From Phialophora verrucosa (lineage: Eukaryota > Ascomycota > Eurotiomycetes > Chaetothyriales > Herpotrichiellaceae): a stretch of DNA of 64,000 nucleotides. The position numbers and the translations under genes are program-made. Each line of letters starts with the position of its first letter. The first letter of the stretch is position 1. Positions 11,846 to 22,502 of this stretch are shown here, piece by piece. The notes under the pieces are model-generated. The model did no database searches. It was not told the origin of the DNA and saw nothing but the letters and a program-made list of their open reading frames with translations. The stretch covers positions 253,001 through 317,000 of the forward strand of contig MSED01000011.1 in the NCBI GenBank assembly GCA_002099365.1, read 5' to 3'.

Positions 11846-13380
11846 ACCACCGCAGCACTCAACCACGACACTCAACCACGACACCCAGCCTCGATCGGCC
11901 ACATCACCAGCTACTGCCTACTACTGCCTCGAGCGAATTGCAAACACAAACGGAGTCCTCCGCAAGTAGTGCAACTCGGCCAGGGCCCTCCAACACGTTC
12001 AGGTTCGTGGCCTCCGCACTCACGAAGATGACTGTGAGCATGTGCCAGAAGGGCGTTCATCCTACGTCCAGGGTGGTGCAGATGATGTTGTTGGGCTCAA
12101 TTGAATGTGATCATCATTAACACTATACAGTTGTGCAACCACAGCTGTGTGTGCGCGTGTGTGACTGCCCGAGGGTCTGGAAAGACGACGACAAGGCTTC
12201 GCGGCCCACAAGTAACATTACCAGAGGCCTTCGCGAAGTTGGGCGACGACAAGGCAGCGAAACAGCTGCTGTGAAGTGGCGAATGGAGGTCGAATTTCAA
12301 ACGGATGACGCCGAGCGTTCGTCCACCTGTTGCGACCAGTCCTTCGACCGATAATCCACAATGTGGCTGAAGATTGTAGGGCACACCCTTCAGGTTTCCC
12401 TGACTGGCGATTGGCATGCGAGACCGAGGCACGGCGCCCTGGGGTTTCCTGGGCCCCGTTCAGCCTTTCAACTCCAGAGGCCGCTATCAGATATGCACCG
12501 AGCGATTGCTGGGGTCTCGGCGCGCACAGTGCCGCTGACGAGATCGGTGGTGCAGTGATATGAAGTACAGAAATGGGTTGAATAGCAATCCGTGACCCAG
12601 CAACATAGGGAAATGCTGGAGCGACAGCTTGCCATACTCTTCGATAGTGACGGTGAACCATGACGATATCTAAATAACAACTCCATTAGTAACCCATGGG
12701 ACTCCTTCGCCTTGGTATCAAATTCCCCGTCCCCAACCATCGTCACCTGCACGCCTGCCGACGGGACACTATTCCCCAACGACGGAAATTGCCGGCGCTT
12801 CGCACAGTTGAGCAGGGCCTTCGCGCAACGGACGGTCGAGCATGGAATGACTCTTCTGACATGGAATACCTGACGAAATTGATTGGCAAATGGATGCCCG
12901 AGACGAGGTCTACAACAATGCACTTCGCTTCACCGGAGTAAAATGCAGAGGTCTTCTGCAACAATTCCTGTATTTAAAGGTCATTGAAGACGTATCAGAA
13001 AATTTAATCCAAGAAAGACACCTATAATGGGTGGGATTGGGTCGTCACCGTTACGGCAAGGAGTCATGCGGTAAGGTCGGAGCTGATGCCCGTCTGCGGC
13101 TATCGTCCTGTGTGGCTAGCTAGACGGTCTATGTTTAAAAGAACCGTACCGTCGCTGCAACGATGGTTGTTTACCATCTATGCTCGAGCAGGCATCGCTT
13201 GCTACATTGTTGCAAAGTCCAGAGCAGCGACTCTCCTACTACTCCGATCGGCTCAATCTCAAAGGCCCGTGTCTCATGTTGACCCTTTCCGTTGCGTGCG
13301 TAGGATACATCATCCTGCTCACTGCTTTTTCTGTCCCGGTCTTGGTGTCGGGTAGATCGTATGTGTGATCTCGTTCGTGT
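11846..13380. other. host-like filler inside the virus-like block
   Basis: Apart from a family B repeat at 12085-12180, this stretch lacks the GC-rich wobble pattern of its surroundings and has only short ORFs with no recognised motif. It looks like host sequence inserted into, or joined between, two virus-derived pieces. Confidence 0.5.
12085..12180 (+). repeat. dispersed repeat family B (GT-rich short element)
   Basis: Begins with GGGCTCAATTGAATGTGAT and continues through GTTGTGCAACCACAGCTGTG into a GT/GC-rich tract. The same arrangement occurs at 43920-44420, 44580-44950, 54900-55050 and 61085-61205. Confidence 0.75.
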
Positions 13381-14290
13381 TTCCGATGTAGGTTCTGGTG
13401 CAGGCGACGAGGAACGACGCCAATGCGGTGTTCCACAAGTCCGACTTTATGCTGTCGCCCAACGACGCTCTCCCGGATCTGCCCTTGTACTAGTTTATGC
13501 TGTTGGTGGAAACCGAAGCCCCGTTTGTCACTGCGTACAGTCGTGGAAAATGCTCAAGTCCTGCTCCGACCTCGCACTCTTGACCCTGCTTACGTCGGTG
13601 AACGAAGCGTCATCCTTGTCCGGGACCACCGGCGTGTTCTTGTTCGTGGCCTGCCTCGAGGGCGTGAACGACTGCGACTCCGAGATCTTGAGGGCATTCA
13701 TGTCGGGAACCACGGCCGTGATTTTGCCCTTACTCTTCACCTAGTCGCTCTTCATGGCTGCATTCTCCGCCTCAGCCTTGGTCAGCCTCGAATCGACGCT
13801 CGCGATTGTGGATTGCATCGACCTCGACATTCATCATAATCTCCTACCCGAGCAAGTGTTTGATCGAATCCCCCTCCGACATCTTGGTGGTGGTGTTGGT
13901 GATGAAGATGAGCCAGGTGGTCTTGACCACCACCATGTTCAGTGCCTCGGTGAGAACTCACCGGACTGGGACCGATGCTGTTCACGTCCTTAATCGTCAC
14001 GTTCGTGTAGATGCTCTCGAGCGTCAACACCATCCTCCAATGAGCAGAAGACCGAGTAGACTATCGAGTGCACCCAGCTCAGCCGGCGGTGGTAGGACCA
14101 GGATCGCGAGGAAGAACGCAACCACAGTCGACGACACATACATACCTCTGATCAAGAACACGTTCGACCTACACAGCCCCTTCGCGTTCAACTTCGCGAA
14201 CTGCAACGAACCGCGATGCATGAACACGTCCCAGTACTCGGTGTACGACTGAATGACGCTCAGACTAGGGTCCACGACTTGCATGTCGCA
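13380..14290. pseudogene. virus-like coding sequence, strand uncertain
   Basis: Both strands give stop-poor readings. On the minus strand, MQVVDPSLSVIQ (from 14284) runs 90 codons including a hydrophobic segment, and MKSKGKITAVVPDMN (13740-13528) is polar and plausible. On the plus strand, at about 14160-14250, FANCNEPRCMNTSQYSVY sits where RPB2 proteins carry the conserved NQSPRN element just before the domain found at 14430. If that is right, this is the middle of the RPB2 gene with a stop at 14250. If not, RPB2 starts abruptly near 14299, head to head with a minus-strand membrane protein. I cannot settle it by eye. Confidence 0.35.
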
Positions 14291-15340
14291 CACGACGATG
14301 AACGAGATTGAAGGGAAGGTCGCGGACGAGGGAGAGTCCAAACATGTGCGCGGTTTCGAAGATGTCCACGGAGTCGGCCCCGATCGTGTTCCCGGGCAAG
14401 GGCGTGATGACCGCGTTCATCAACAGGACGCTCAACATGGAGGACGCCTGCGTCGTGTCCAAAGAGCTGGCCGAGTCCGGGATGTTCTCCTTGTCCGGGT
14501 CCATCCACTACCCCCTGGCCAGGGACGTGGGTACGTCAGGGTCGGCATCGTAGTCAGAGACCAGTACTGGTGGGCGCCGGCCATCGAGGGCACGGTCCTG
14601 GACGTGGAGATGAGCAAGGCGGGGGACCCCGTCGTGGTGGTGTACGTGGCCTCGAAGGTGCTCAAGATCGGCGACAAGCTCGGCACCATGCACGGGTTGA
14701 AGTTTACGGTCGAGTTGCCCCTGTACGATGTCACGATCACGTCCGGAGTCCCGCAGGACGAGATGCCAGCATCATGGACGAGAAGAAGGCATCCGGGCAA
14801 GGTATTCAAGCCGAACATGCTCATCAGCACGAAGAACCTCGAGCGGGGGGTCGGGGGTAAGCTCAGAGATGGCCGCGGACACGAACATATTCGAGTCCCT
14901 AGAGGCGTTCAGGACCAAGAACATGGGCAAGCCCAGGAAACCGTTCGCGCTGTCGATCAAGGATCAGAAGAGGGTCAGCCCCAGGCTTCAAGCGGGGACG
15001 TGATTGTGCGCGGGAAGAGGTTGACGTTCAAGGACACAAACAAGGAGGTGAGGCCCATCAAGGCCGCATAGGGCATTGTGCGCGCGTGTTGCAGGTCAGG
15101 CACATCGCCTCGCTTATGCACCAACACCCATCGACAGTCTTCAGGTCGGTCACGATCCCAAGGGGGAAGTACAGGCTGGGCACGCCCAGGTTGTCGGAGG
15201 GGAAGCTGTTGGCGATCACCATGCAGGACTGCACGTCGGTCGCGAGGGACGCCCTCGTCACGGACAACTACGTGGTGTTCACCAGCTGTTCGGTCTGCGA
15301 CAACACCGTGATCGGGTGCGACTGCCACGTACCCGAAGCC
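14290..15340 (+). pseudogene. RNA polymerase second-largest subunit (RPB2-like), C-terminal region
   Basis: Ordered signatures of the RPB2/beta hybrid-binding and clamp regions are present. PIVFPGKGVMTAFINRTLNM and EDACVVSKE (14380-14465) correspond to the GxN-VA, GYNxEDA and SVxRGxF elements. KIGDKLGTMHGLK (about 14665-14705) matches the GDKFSSRHGQKG motif that binds the RNA-DNA hybrid. VFKPNMLISTKNLERG (about 14800-14850) stands where the INPHAxPSRMTIG element lies. GTPRLSEGKLLAITMQDC (about 15180-15235) matches the GxxRxGEMExD element. A zinc ribbon follows, with cysteines at 15286, 15295, 15317 and 15323. At least five frame changes are required. Several catalytic-region residues differ from cellular enzymes, as expected for a divergent viral or plasmid polymerase. 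The N-terminal half is not found intact. Confidence 0.75.
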
Positions 15341-15344
15341 GTCC

Positions 15345-17070
15345 TCGACGGAGAAGATGTTCAGGTTCTCGATGCTGGTTTTGGCGGCGTAGACGGAGGT
15401 GTACATGTTCAACACCTCGGACTTGCACTTCGCTCAGAGCACGGCCGGTGCCCGCTCGAGATCACCTGGTCGTCGAACTTCCTCTTGAAGTCGTCAGGGT
15501 ATGACAGTGACCCTCTTCATGCGCCCGGACAGGTCCTCAACGCCGATCTCGGGGTCAACCGCAATGTACGAGAAGCCGGTGACCATCATCTGCCTCCACT
15601 CCGGGAATCTGCCCACGCCGAAGATCACGATCACCTTCCTCTTCTCGGGGACCCGCGACTGCGCCATGGTGTACACGCGCTCGCGCATGGCGAATGACAT
15701 GGTCGTGATGTCCAACAGGGTCGCGTCGATGGTTGGGGCCCTTCGTCGCACTCGCCATCGCGCGCGCGCTTGACGACGTCCATGGGGTTGGGCATCTTCT
15801 TGGCCACGCGATACCTCGGGCGCACGAGCACAACCTCGGACTCGTCCTTCTTTGTGACCACGTCCATCTCGTCCACCGTGTTGGATTCTGTGCGCGTGCT
15901 TCCGTTGACGACTAGTACCATGACTCCACCCTCAAACGCGCACAGCTTGCCTGCCATCCAGGTCCAGCCGGGCCGATCGTGGGATCCTTCAGCCTCAGGT
16001 TCCTGTGGCTGTTCACCAGCACGACGCCGTCGTTGGGCGCGCGGGCTCGAGCTCGAGCTGCAGCTTGGTCGGCATCCTGTCCCACCCCTGCCTGTAGGTC
16101 ATGTACGGCCTGCTGATCCTGATCGGGCACCTGCCCCTGTTCACGTTCGAGGCCAGTCTCGTGGTGCCGTCCATGAGTATCTACGTGACCGCGACGTCGG
16201 GCCTGCTGGTCCGCTCGGGCAGGTCTGAGCTGTCGATGGCGATCATGCACGACACCACCGTCATCTGCGGTTCGGTTATGCACATCGAGTACCCGAGCAT
16301 GTAGCAGAAGGTGTACACCTTCATGCCGTCAGCCTTGGCAATGTCGTCGCCCTTGTACCCGGTCAGATTTGGTACGTCCATCACGACGTGGTCCCTGGCC
16401 CTAACATCGCTCATGAAGTCGGAGTCGATCTCGTTCTTAGTCGAGGGGATGGTGCCGACGATACCTATGCAGATGTAGACGATCGCCTTCGCGATACTGT
16501 TAGTGGCCCTATCACCGTCCATCTCGCGCTCGGTAGCCTACGAAGCCCCGAGGTCGTTCGTGTACCTTGTCGCGACCACGTGGATCTTCGTGTTTCTGAC
16601 CATCATGCTCCACATCGTACATGACGCTCTTAATGGCGCCGTCGAACCCGTACTTGTCCGACACCGCCAGGATGTAGCCGGGGCACGATCCTCGTCCTCC
16701 TCCTCGTCACCTTCACCACCGCCTCGTAGTTCGAGCGCTTCCTCACCTTCGCGTTGACGTTCATCCCCGCGCCGGTCTACCACGAGATACACCCCGCCTC
16801 TCTGATCTCACGCGTGGTAGCGTCCAGGAAGAGGCCGCTCCCTCCATCTTCTCGAATACGAACCTGGCCAGAGACGCATCCATCCTCATCTCCACCTACA
16901 CCTCCCTGATTGGCTCGTGAGACACGGCGTGGATCGTGGCCATGTTCACGCTCGGGTGTGGCAACGGCTCCATGGTCATATTCTCCGACGCATGCGTGGA
17001 GTGGCTGCCGTACTCGCCACCTTCTTGCCAACAGATTCCAGAATCTTTGCTCGAGTTCTTGCACCTGCAC
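15345..17070 (-). pseudogene. mRNA capping enzyme: triphosphatase, guanylyltransferase, N7-methyltransferase
   Basis: A minus-strand reading contains three activities in the order seen in viral capping enzymes. The N-terminal part (about 17070-16530) has an EMRMD element and basic strands (VKVTRRRTRIV), as in tunnel triphosphatases; this is the weakest assignment. The guanylyltransferase has nucleotidyl motif I, AKADGMKVYTF (about 16340, active lysine in KxDG). A DGVVL motif IV is followed by LRLKDP in the place of motif V (about 16030-15970), then RPRYRVAKKMPNP, which resembles the terminal OB-fold motif of viral enzymes. The methyltransferase has VIVIFGVGRFPEW, then FSYIAVDPE (about 15645-15570), an SAM-binding motif I. 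Frameshifts break it at six or more points. It converges on the RPB2 gene with little or no spacer. Confidence 0.7.
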
Positions 17071-17297
17071 AGCACCGGCCCCGGGGGTTCGTCCAGCCCT
17101 CACGACCCAACCAGCGACGCGAATGCACTCATGGCCACGGTCATGAACGCTATCAAGCAGTGGAACCGGGTCTGCTACGTGTTCAGCACCTCGAGGCACA
17201 ACTTCCTCAAGCTCATCGGGCTGAACATGTACAGAGTGGCGACTGTGTTCCCGTCCCTACGGCCCATGTCGCCCGACTGGGATTGTCATCATCTTCA

Positions 17298-19180
17298 TCA
17301 CCGCCGCACCTGTACATAGTTTTGATCCGCATCGTTGTTCATGAGTAAGAGTACCATCACGGTCATGCGAAGCTGTCGGAAAAACTGCACGACCACGTCC
17401 TCCTCCTTGATCACACCTCTGATCTCGTTCGCAATTTGCTTTGCGTTCTTCATCGTGGGCGCGCCGAGACCGGTGAACAGCTTGGTGATGCCTGTATGTC
17501 GATCTCCCGTATCGATCTCGTATTGATCTCCCGTGCCGATCTGTCGGTACCGATATCTAGGGCCGTCTGTGCCGGTGTCCATGTACGCCACGAGCGCCCT
17601 CGCCATATGTTGACCGTGTTCCCCCCTCGGCGAAGATCGGGTGCATGCACAAGTCCGCGATTGTGTCGTCGCAAAAGTCCTCAAGCGTGCTTGTTACCAT
17701 GTCATGGCTGCTGTACTCCACTTGATGTAGTTCGACTCGGCGTTGCTGGCCGCATCCACGGTCGCGTCCTCGTCGACACTCCTGGCTGTGCCCCCGCTTG
17801 TGAACACGCTCCTTCTCGTGGACTGGGCCGCCCTTGGAGTCATGTTCCTGCTCTGCTGCTCGTTCTCGTCTCCGCTCATGTACACGTACATCCCTGTGTT
17901 CAAGGTCGTGCCGTCGGCGTTCCTCATGAGCGGTGCCGAGGGTTGGATCTCCTTCTTGATCAGCCCCTGCCTCCCCTCGCACATCGCGGGCATGCACTTC
18001 ATCACGTCCAAGGCCTCCTACATGTCCCTGATCTTATTCGCGGTGAGCTCCTTGAATGCCTCTCTGACGTTCAATGTAGTCATCATCCTTGTTGTTGGTC
18101 GGCTGCAGCATATGCTGTCCACCCTTCTGCCCGATGGTCTGCATCCTGAGTTCGTGGTTCTTCTCGTTCTCGATGATGTCTGTCATCTGCCTCATGACGT
18201 TCTCCACGGTGATGACCGTCTGCTACTTCGGCTCCCCCTTCGAGTCGGTGATCTTCTGCATGATAGTGCTGTTGCGGTTGATCAAGCGCTGGCCCGGGAA
18301 CCTGCCCCCACGTTCCCTTGCGGCCTCGTGACGTTGATCTTGTTCTTGCTGCTCTCCGAATCCCCGAACACGCTGCTGACCGGCTTCTTGTGTTCACAGT
18401 GCCGGTCTCCTCCATGAACTCGTCCTCCACGTGGTTCTGCGAGGCCATGGCCGTCGTTTCCTCCGTAGTCACCTTCGAGGGCTTGATGACATTCGACGGC
18501 CCGCTCGTGGGGTCACCGACGTTGCTGAACAAACCCTTGACCATGTTGGTGAACGAGGTTGACAAGTCGTCTACGGTGTGGTGGCCGAGTGCTCTTGTCA
18601 AGTGCCTGATCGCGTCCTTGGGCATCTGTTCCACAATGTGCTGCTCAGGTAGTTGATCCAGTTGTAGATCATCGTTCGGACTGTCGTTGATGTTCATATC
18701 GATGTCCAAGTATCTCATCACCTTCGACTCCAACTCCGTAATGGAGTTCGTGATCGGACCCGTGCCCTTGTTCTTGAGCACGTTCATCCTCGTGACGTAG
18801 GCTCTGTCTCTGATCAACTCCGACGACTCCTTCTCCCTCGATCCTTTGAACGACGAGAACGTCTTCCTCACGGTGGTGTCGGCCGCGAACTCATCCATGC
18901 CCAGAATCGCGATCTTGAAGCCAAAGGAGTGGTGGATCCCGGTCATCCTTCCGAGCCACTCCAAAAAAAGGGACGCGCATCTGATCCTCTTCGCGGTTCC
19001 AGTGACGTGCACGGGCACCACGTTGAGGAAGGCCACACCCAACCTCGGGCAGATGTGCGAGCATCTCAGCGTCATCGCAAAGTTGGCCACGTAACCAGTC
19101 GTGTTGGTATATTCGTCGGGGTTGTCGGGGTTGCACCTGATGTACCACATCTTCTCGACCATGATCGTGTTGTTGGCCAT
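17298..19180 (-). pseudogene. large polar protein of unknown function
   Basis: Starts at 19180 (MANNTIMVEKMWYIRCNPD), four bases downstream of the stop of the previous minus-strand gene. It stays in one frame for about 250 codons, then continues through several frame changes (NRNSTIMQKITDSKGE, VENVMRQMTDIIENEKNHE, MPAMCEGRQGLIKKE, MYVYMSGDENEQQSRN). One stop occurs before EALDVMKC. The C-terminal piece KNAKQIANEIRGVIKEED (about 17440) is separated from the rest by a host-type repeat at 17488-17560. The sequence is acidic and polar with heptad-like stretches and no recognised domain. Same-strand neighbours and plus-frame stops opposite tyrosine codons support this strand. Confidence 0.5.
17488..17560. 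repeat. fragment of the 4101-4262 repeat
   Basis: TATGTCGATCTCCCGTATCG and CTCCCGTGCCGATCT, followed by GGTACCGATATC, closely match units of the repeat inside the decayed transcription factor at 4.1-4.26 kb. Here it interrupts a virus-like reading frame. Confidence 0.7.
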
Positions 19181-19183
19181 GGC

Positions 19184-19770
19184 CTAGATCAAAACCTGGA
19201 CGCTGGACGTGCACCCGTTACACTTCAAAGGCGAGTATGCGAGTGAGGCCGCAATTGGCGGCAGGATGTTGTTCTCGGATTGATACGGACCCAAGCACAT
19301 GGCCTTGACGATGATGATACCTCTGCTGATCTCGGACGACATCGACTCCGACAACGGCTCCCAACCCTTCGATGAGGTCCATGGTCGTCTTCTTACATAT
19401 GTACCTGAGGTTGTCCGAGACCGTGGACACTCTCGAGACATCGGCTCTGGGCTCAACCCTCTTCGGCATGTTCCTCACCTTCCGAACCAAGTCCCACGTC
19501 CCGTCGCTGCTCTTGAGCATGCTGGTGTGCACGGTCACATTCCTGGTGATCGTGCAAAGAGCTTACTCACTCTCGCACAAGTTTTTCTGCACGTTCTCGA
19601 TTGTCTCCGTATGCTTTGAGGATGCTCAACACTGTGATCGTGATCGTCTACCCGCTCATGAAGACGGTACTGTCGGTGGTCTTGGTGCTGGGTGCGGCCT
19701 TGCCTCCGCCCACGCTGCTGGTCCCGGTCTTGTCTCCCTTCCCGATGTTGGCGAAGACCGAACTCATGCC
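19184..19770 (-). pseudogene. small polar protein downstream of the SF3 helicase
   Basis: The minus reading passes through VFANIGKGDKTGTSSVGG (about 19750), LKSSDGTWDLVRKVRNMPKR, VSTVSDNLRYICKKTTMDLI and ISRGIIIVKAMCLGPYQ, and ends at a stop at 19184. At least two frame changes are needed. No family is recognised. The next gene starts four bases after this stop, showing the tight packing expected of a virus or plasmid. Confidence 0.45.
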
Positions 19771-19779
19771 GTGTTCACA

Positions 19780-20925
19780 CTCGCGCTTCCGCTCAGGTCC
19801 TTGGCCCTTTTCAATAGCGACTGCAAGATTCTCATTCCGCTCGAGAGTTGCTGCTGTGGACCATGATGGTCGACCTCGTCCATCATCACGAAGCTGTGCA
19901 ACTTCGTGCTGATGCCCATGTTCGACTCGTCGGGGAAGGTGGCCCCCGCCTTCTCGATTTCAGCCAGCTGCTCGGCCATCCAGTCGGGCTCCCTCTGGGT
20001 CGAGCCTATCGCCTTGCCCACCATGCCCACAAACCTGTATCCGCCCTTGTTCCGCGCTCTTGCTCTTCCACGCGTCCGCGTCCGTGGATTCAAACATCTC
20101 CATGCGGTTTATCTCGTTCAATACTGCGGCCTCCCTCGCGTTGTTCCTCATGGCTCTGAGCTCTTCATGGTCAACACGTCTTCCGTAGTCGCACCCTTAC
20201 ACTCGAACTCGGTCGTCTGCGCCTTCACACCTGTTACAAAGAGACCTTTGTGCGGCCACCGCAGACACAGAAGAGGAAGGTCAGGCGAAGCGACCGAAAA
20301 CGCAGCCTCGTTGGCAAGGCTGAGCACGTGACCAAGTGGACTCTTGGACCGTGGTGGACTGGTGCAGTCCCTACATCGATATTCCGATGATGGTCTGAGA
20401 CAGGTATGACGACAAGCCCCCGAACTGCACCGGGGCGCCGGGAACGTCCATCGCTTGATGTTGTTGTAGTTGAAGTCCTCCTCGATCGCACACTCGTCGC
20501 AGATGATGATCCTCCTTGCGGCCAGGGTCATGATCCTCATCCGGCTTCGGGAGCTTGGAGTTCTTTCCGATCAAGTCCGTGACTGACTGTCCACATGACG
20601 CCCGTCATGAGCACTCCGCCGATGTTAGTTGTCAACACGGTCTTGTCTTCATGTCCACTCTTGCCGTAGAACACAATCACGCCGGATTCTCGTTCTGATC
20701 CATAAGCGCCTTCCCGAGCTTCCTCCTGAAGTGGAGCTTCTGATCGTCCTGAAGAGGCAGAAGCATGTCGAACAACACGGTGTGCTCCATGTCTACGTAC
20801 ATCTTCACTGGTATATGGAAGGGCTTGGGGATGGGGATTGGCCCATGTACTGCCTTCTATTCTCGGGTGCCCTCATGCGGGGCGTGTCGATGATGACTCT
20901 ATGCGGCTTGTAGGTCACGATGGGA
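19780..20925 (-). pseudogene. SF3 / D5-type replicative helicase
   Basis: The core of a superfamily 3 helicase is readable on the minus strand. The lead-in KLHFRRKLGKALMDQNENP (about 20740-20690) is followed by GVIVFYGKSGHEDKT (about 20680-20640), a Walker A with the GxxGxxxKT spacing but acidic residues in the loop. Next come TNIGGVLMTGVMW and LIGKNSKLPKPDED. The Walker B segment is LAARRIIICDE (about 20525-20495), then NYNNIKRWT, matching the conserved lysine helix of D5-like proteins. Motif C-like SLANEAAF follows at about 20310. The continuation GGYRFVGMVGKAIGSTQRE (about 20050) is assigned to the same gene with less certainty. Several frameshifts are present. D5-like helicases unwind or prime DNA in viral and plasmid replication. 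No primase domain was identified upstream. Confidence 0.7.
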
Positions 20926-20950
20926 CCGTCGGTCTTGACACCAAGTCAAT

Positions 20951-21647
20951 GACCCATCTCCGCGACCTCATCTTCGAGATGCTCGGTTCGGCGCACCTGG
21001 CGAACAAGGACGATAACTCCCTCGGTGGTTCCGCCGAAGTCGACGACAGAGGCTCTACTCCATTCACCGAGGAAGGAAGATCGAACCTCGTCAACCTTAT
21101 GTACGACTGTTGTTCGCTGGAGGCGCTCCGGCGCGTCGTCGACCAAGGCAACGTACTCACTGCCCCAACCAACCAGGAAGATGCACGACCGCAAGTTGCC
21201 GAAGGTTGCCGCGTCCTGAAGGAAGGTAAAGAATATATCACGGCCGCCAAGGAGTTTTTTTGCGGCTTTCAAGACTCTTGCGCGAGGATCGACCCTCTGC
21301 CCGAGGACCCGATGGTCCTCTCGACCAAGAAGAATGTCGCCAGCGCACGTTCCGTGCCCAGTAACTGGAACTTGATCGCGGCCGTCAACCCGAACAATCG
21401 ATTCCATGACCCGAAACTCTTGGAGGATGTCTACTCATACGGTGTCGCTCCTGTGGATCGAGGTCGCCCCTACGCCAGTGTTAGTCGTGACTACATCCTG
21501 AAGATGACAAACTTCAGCCAGGTGGTGTTCCCCGCCAACAGTATCGAAAGGAATATCCCATTGGCCCGAGTTGGGTTTCTGTTGGGCTCTTGGCCACCTC
21601 GCCACGTTGTCCGACTTGGCTCCTGCCTTGTGAGTTCCACGGCCTGA
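20951..21647 (+). CDS. hypothetical protein of the virus-like block, open frame
   Basis: This is the longest uninterrupted frame of the block: from ATG 20951 (MTHLRDLIFEMLGSAHLANK) to a stop at 21647, about 230 residues. Mid-protein motifs include YDCCSLEALRRVVDQGNV and KEYITAAKEFFCGF; the C-terminal part has YSYGVAPVDRGRPYASVSRD. Tyrosine codons preceded by C place stops in the opposite frame, which supports the plus strand. It begins beside the helicase, which runs the other way, so the two may share a bidirectional promoter region. No family is recognised. It may be intact, or the last codons may be out of frame (basic, W- and P-rich tail). Confidence 0.5.
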
Positions 21648-21690
21648 TCTCTCGCTTGCCTTTCTCCTTGTGTGTACTGGCCGTCTTCCT

Positions 21691-22367
21691 CTAGCCTAAG
21701 AACGTGTGCATGTTCTCGTACGTACACGTGCGAACGCTCATGGCCATGCACTTGATTCCAACCATCCTCGAGATTCTCTTCGTGCCTAGGATCAAAACCC
21801 TGCCGTTGTTCATGAGTGGAATCGTGATCGAACTCGAGTACTCACATGCAATCATCAACGGAACCATGTTTGCGATCATGTTGTCCACGGAGTAGGTCTT
21901 CCTCTCGGTGTTGTTATCGTGTCTGCGGCACTGTATGATGGAAAACGTGGTCGAGGCCGTCTCTCCTTCACGATCATGGTATCGCACACATCCTCACGAT
22001 CACACCTAACTGGTGATGTTCTTGCACATCTAATGCACATCCGATACATGGTCTTCTCTGTGTGCGTCTGTCTCTGCATGTTCATTTCCTCCTTGGTGAC
22101 CAGGTTGTCGATGATTTCAACGAACTCGTACTTATCCCCGCGCCCGTCCGTGCTCACGGATCTGTCTCTGCCCATGCTCACGGACATGTTTCTGGCCTTA
22201 CGTAGCCTGTTGAAGAGGTTCGGGTTCTCGTCGTTGGTCCCGCTGGTGACCGACTTCACACCGACGGTCGTCATCATTTCCATGACTAGGTACGAGTGCA
22301 GAGTGATGTTTGAGCTCGCTTTCCAACTCGCAATGACAGCACGTACGTCTCTTAAGTCCGTAACCAC
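21691..22367 (-). pseudogene. hypothetical polar protein, possibly TBP-like
   Basis: Minus-strand reading in two frames: NPNLFNRLRKARNMSVSMGR, then GDKYEFVEIIDNLVTKEEMN, then a frameshift near 21950, then IANMVPLMIACEYSSSIT and PLMNNGRVLILGTKRI, with a stop at 21691. The strand pattern hydrophobic-NGRVLILGTK is reminiscent of the repeated saddle unit of TATA-binding proteins (usually F-x-SGK-x-V-x-TGAK). The match is short and no second repeat was found. Treat it as unknown. Confidence 0.35.
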
Positions 22368-22502
22368 GAATCAGCAGGTGCATAACACATGATCGGAATC
22401 ACCATCATGACTATGGATAACCACAACGAGCATCGGTACGAACAGGACCTTGGTCGATAGCGACCACATGAACGTGAACACGGGGGCTGTTCACTCACGA
22501 GG

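Noticed and set aside
17743..18417. 224-codon hydrophobic plus-strand frame
   Set aside because: It is antisense to a polar minus-strand reading that continues the neighbouring genes. Its hydrophobic character is what complementing polar codons gives. One stop in the minus frame leaves some doubt.
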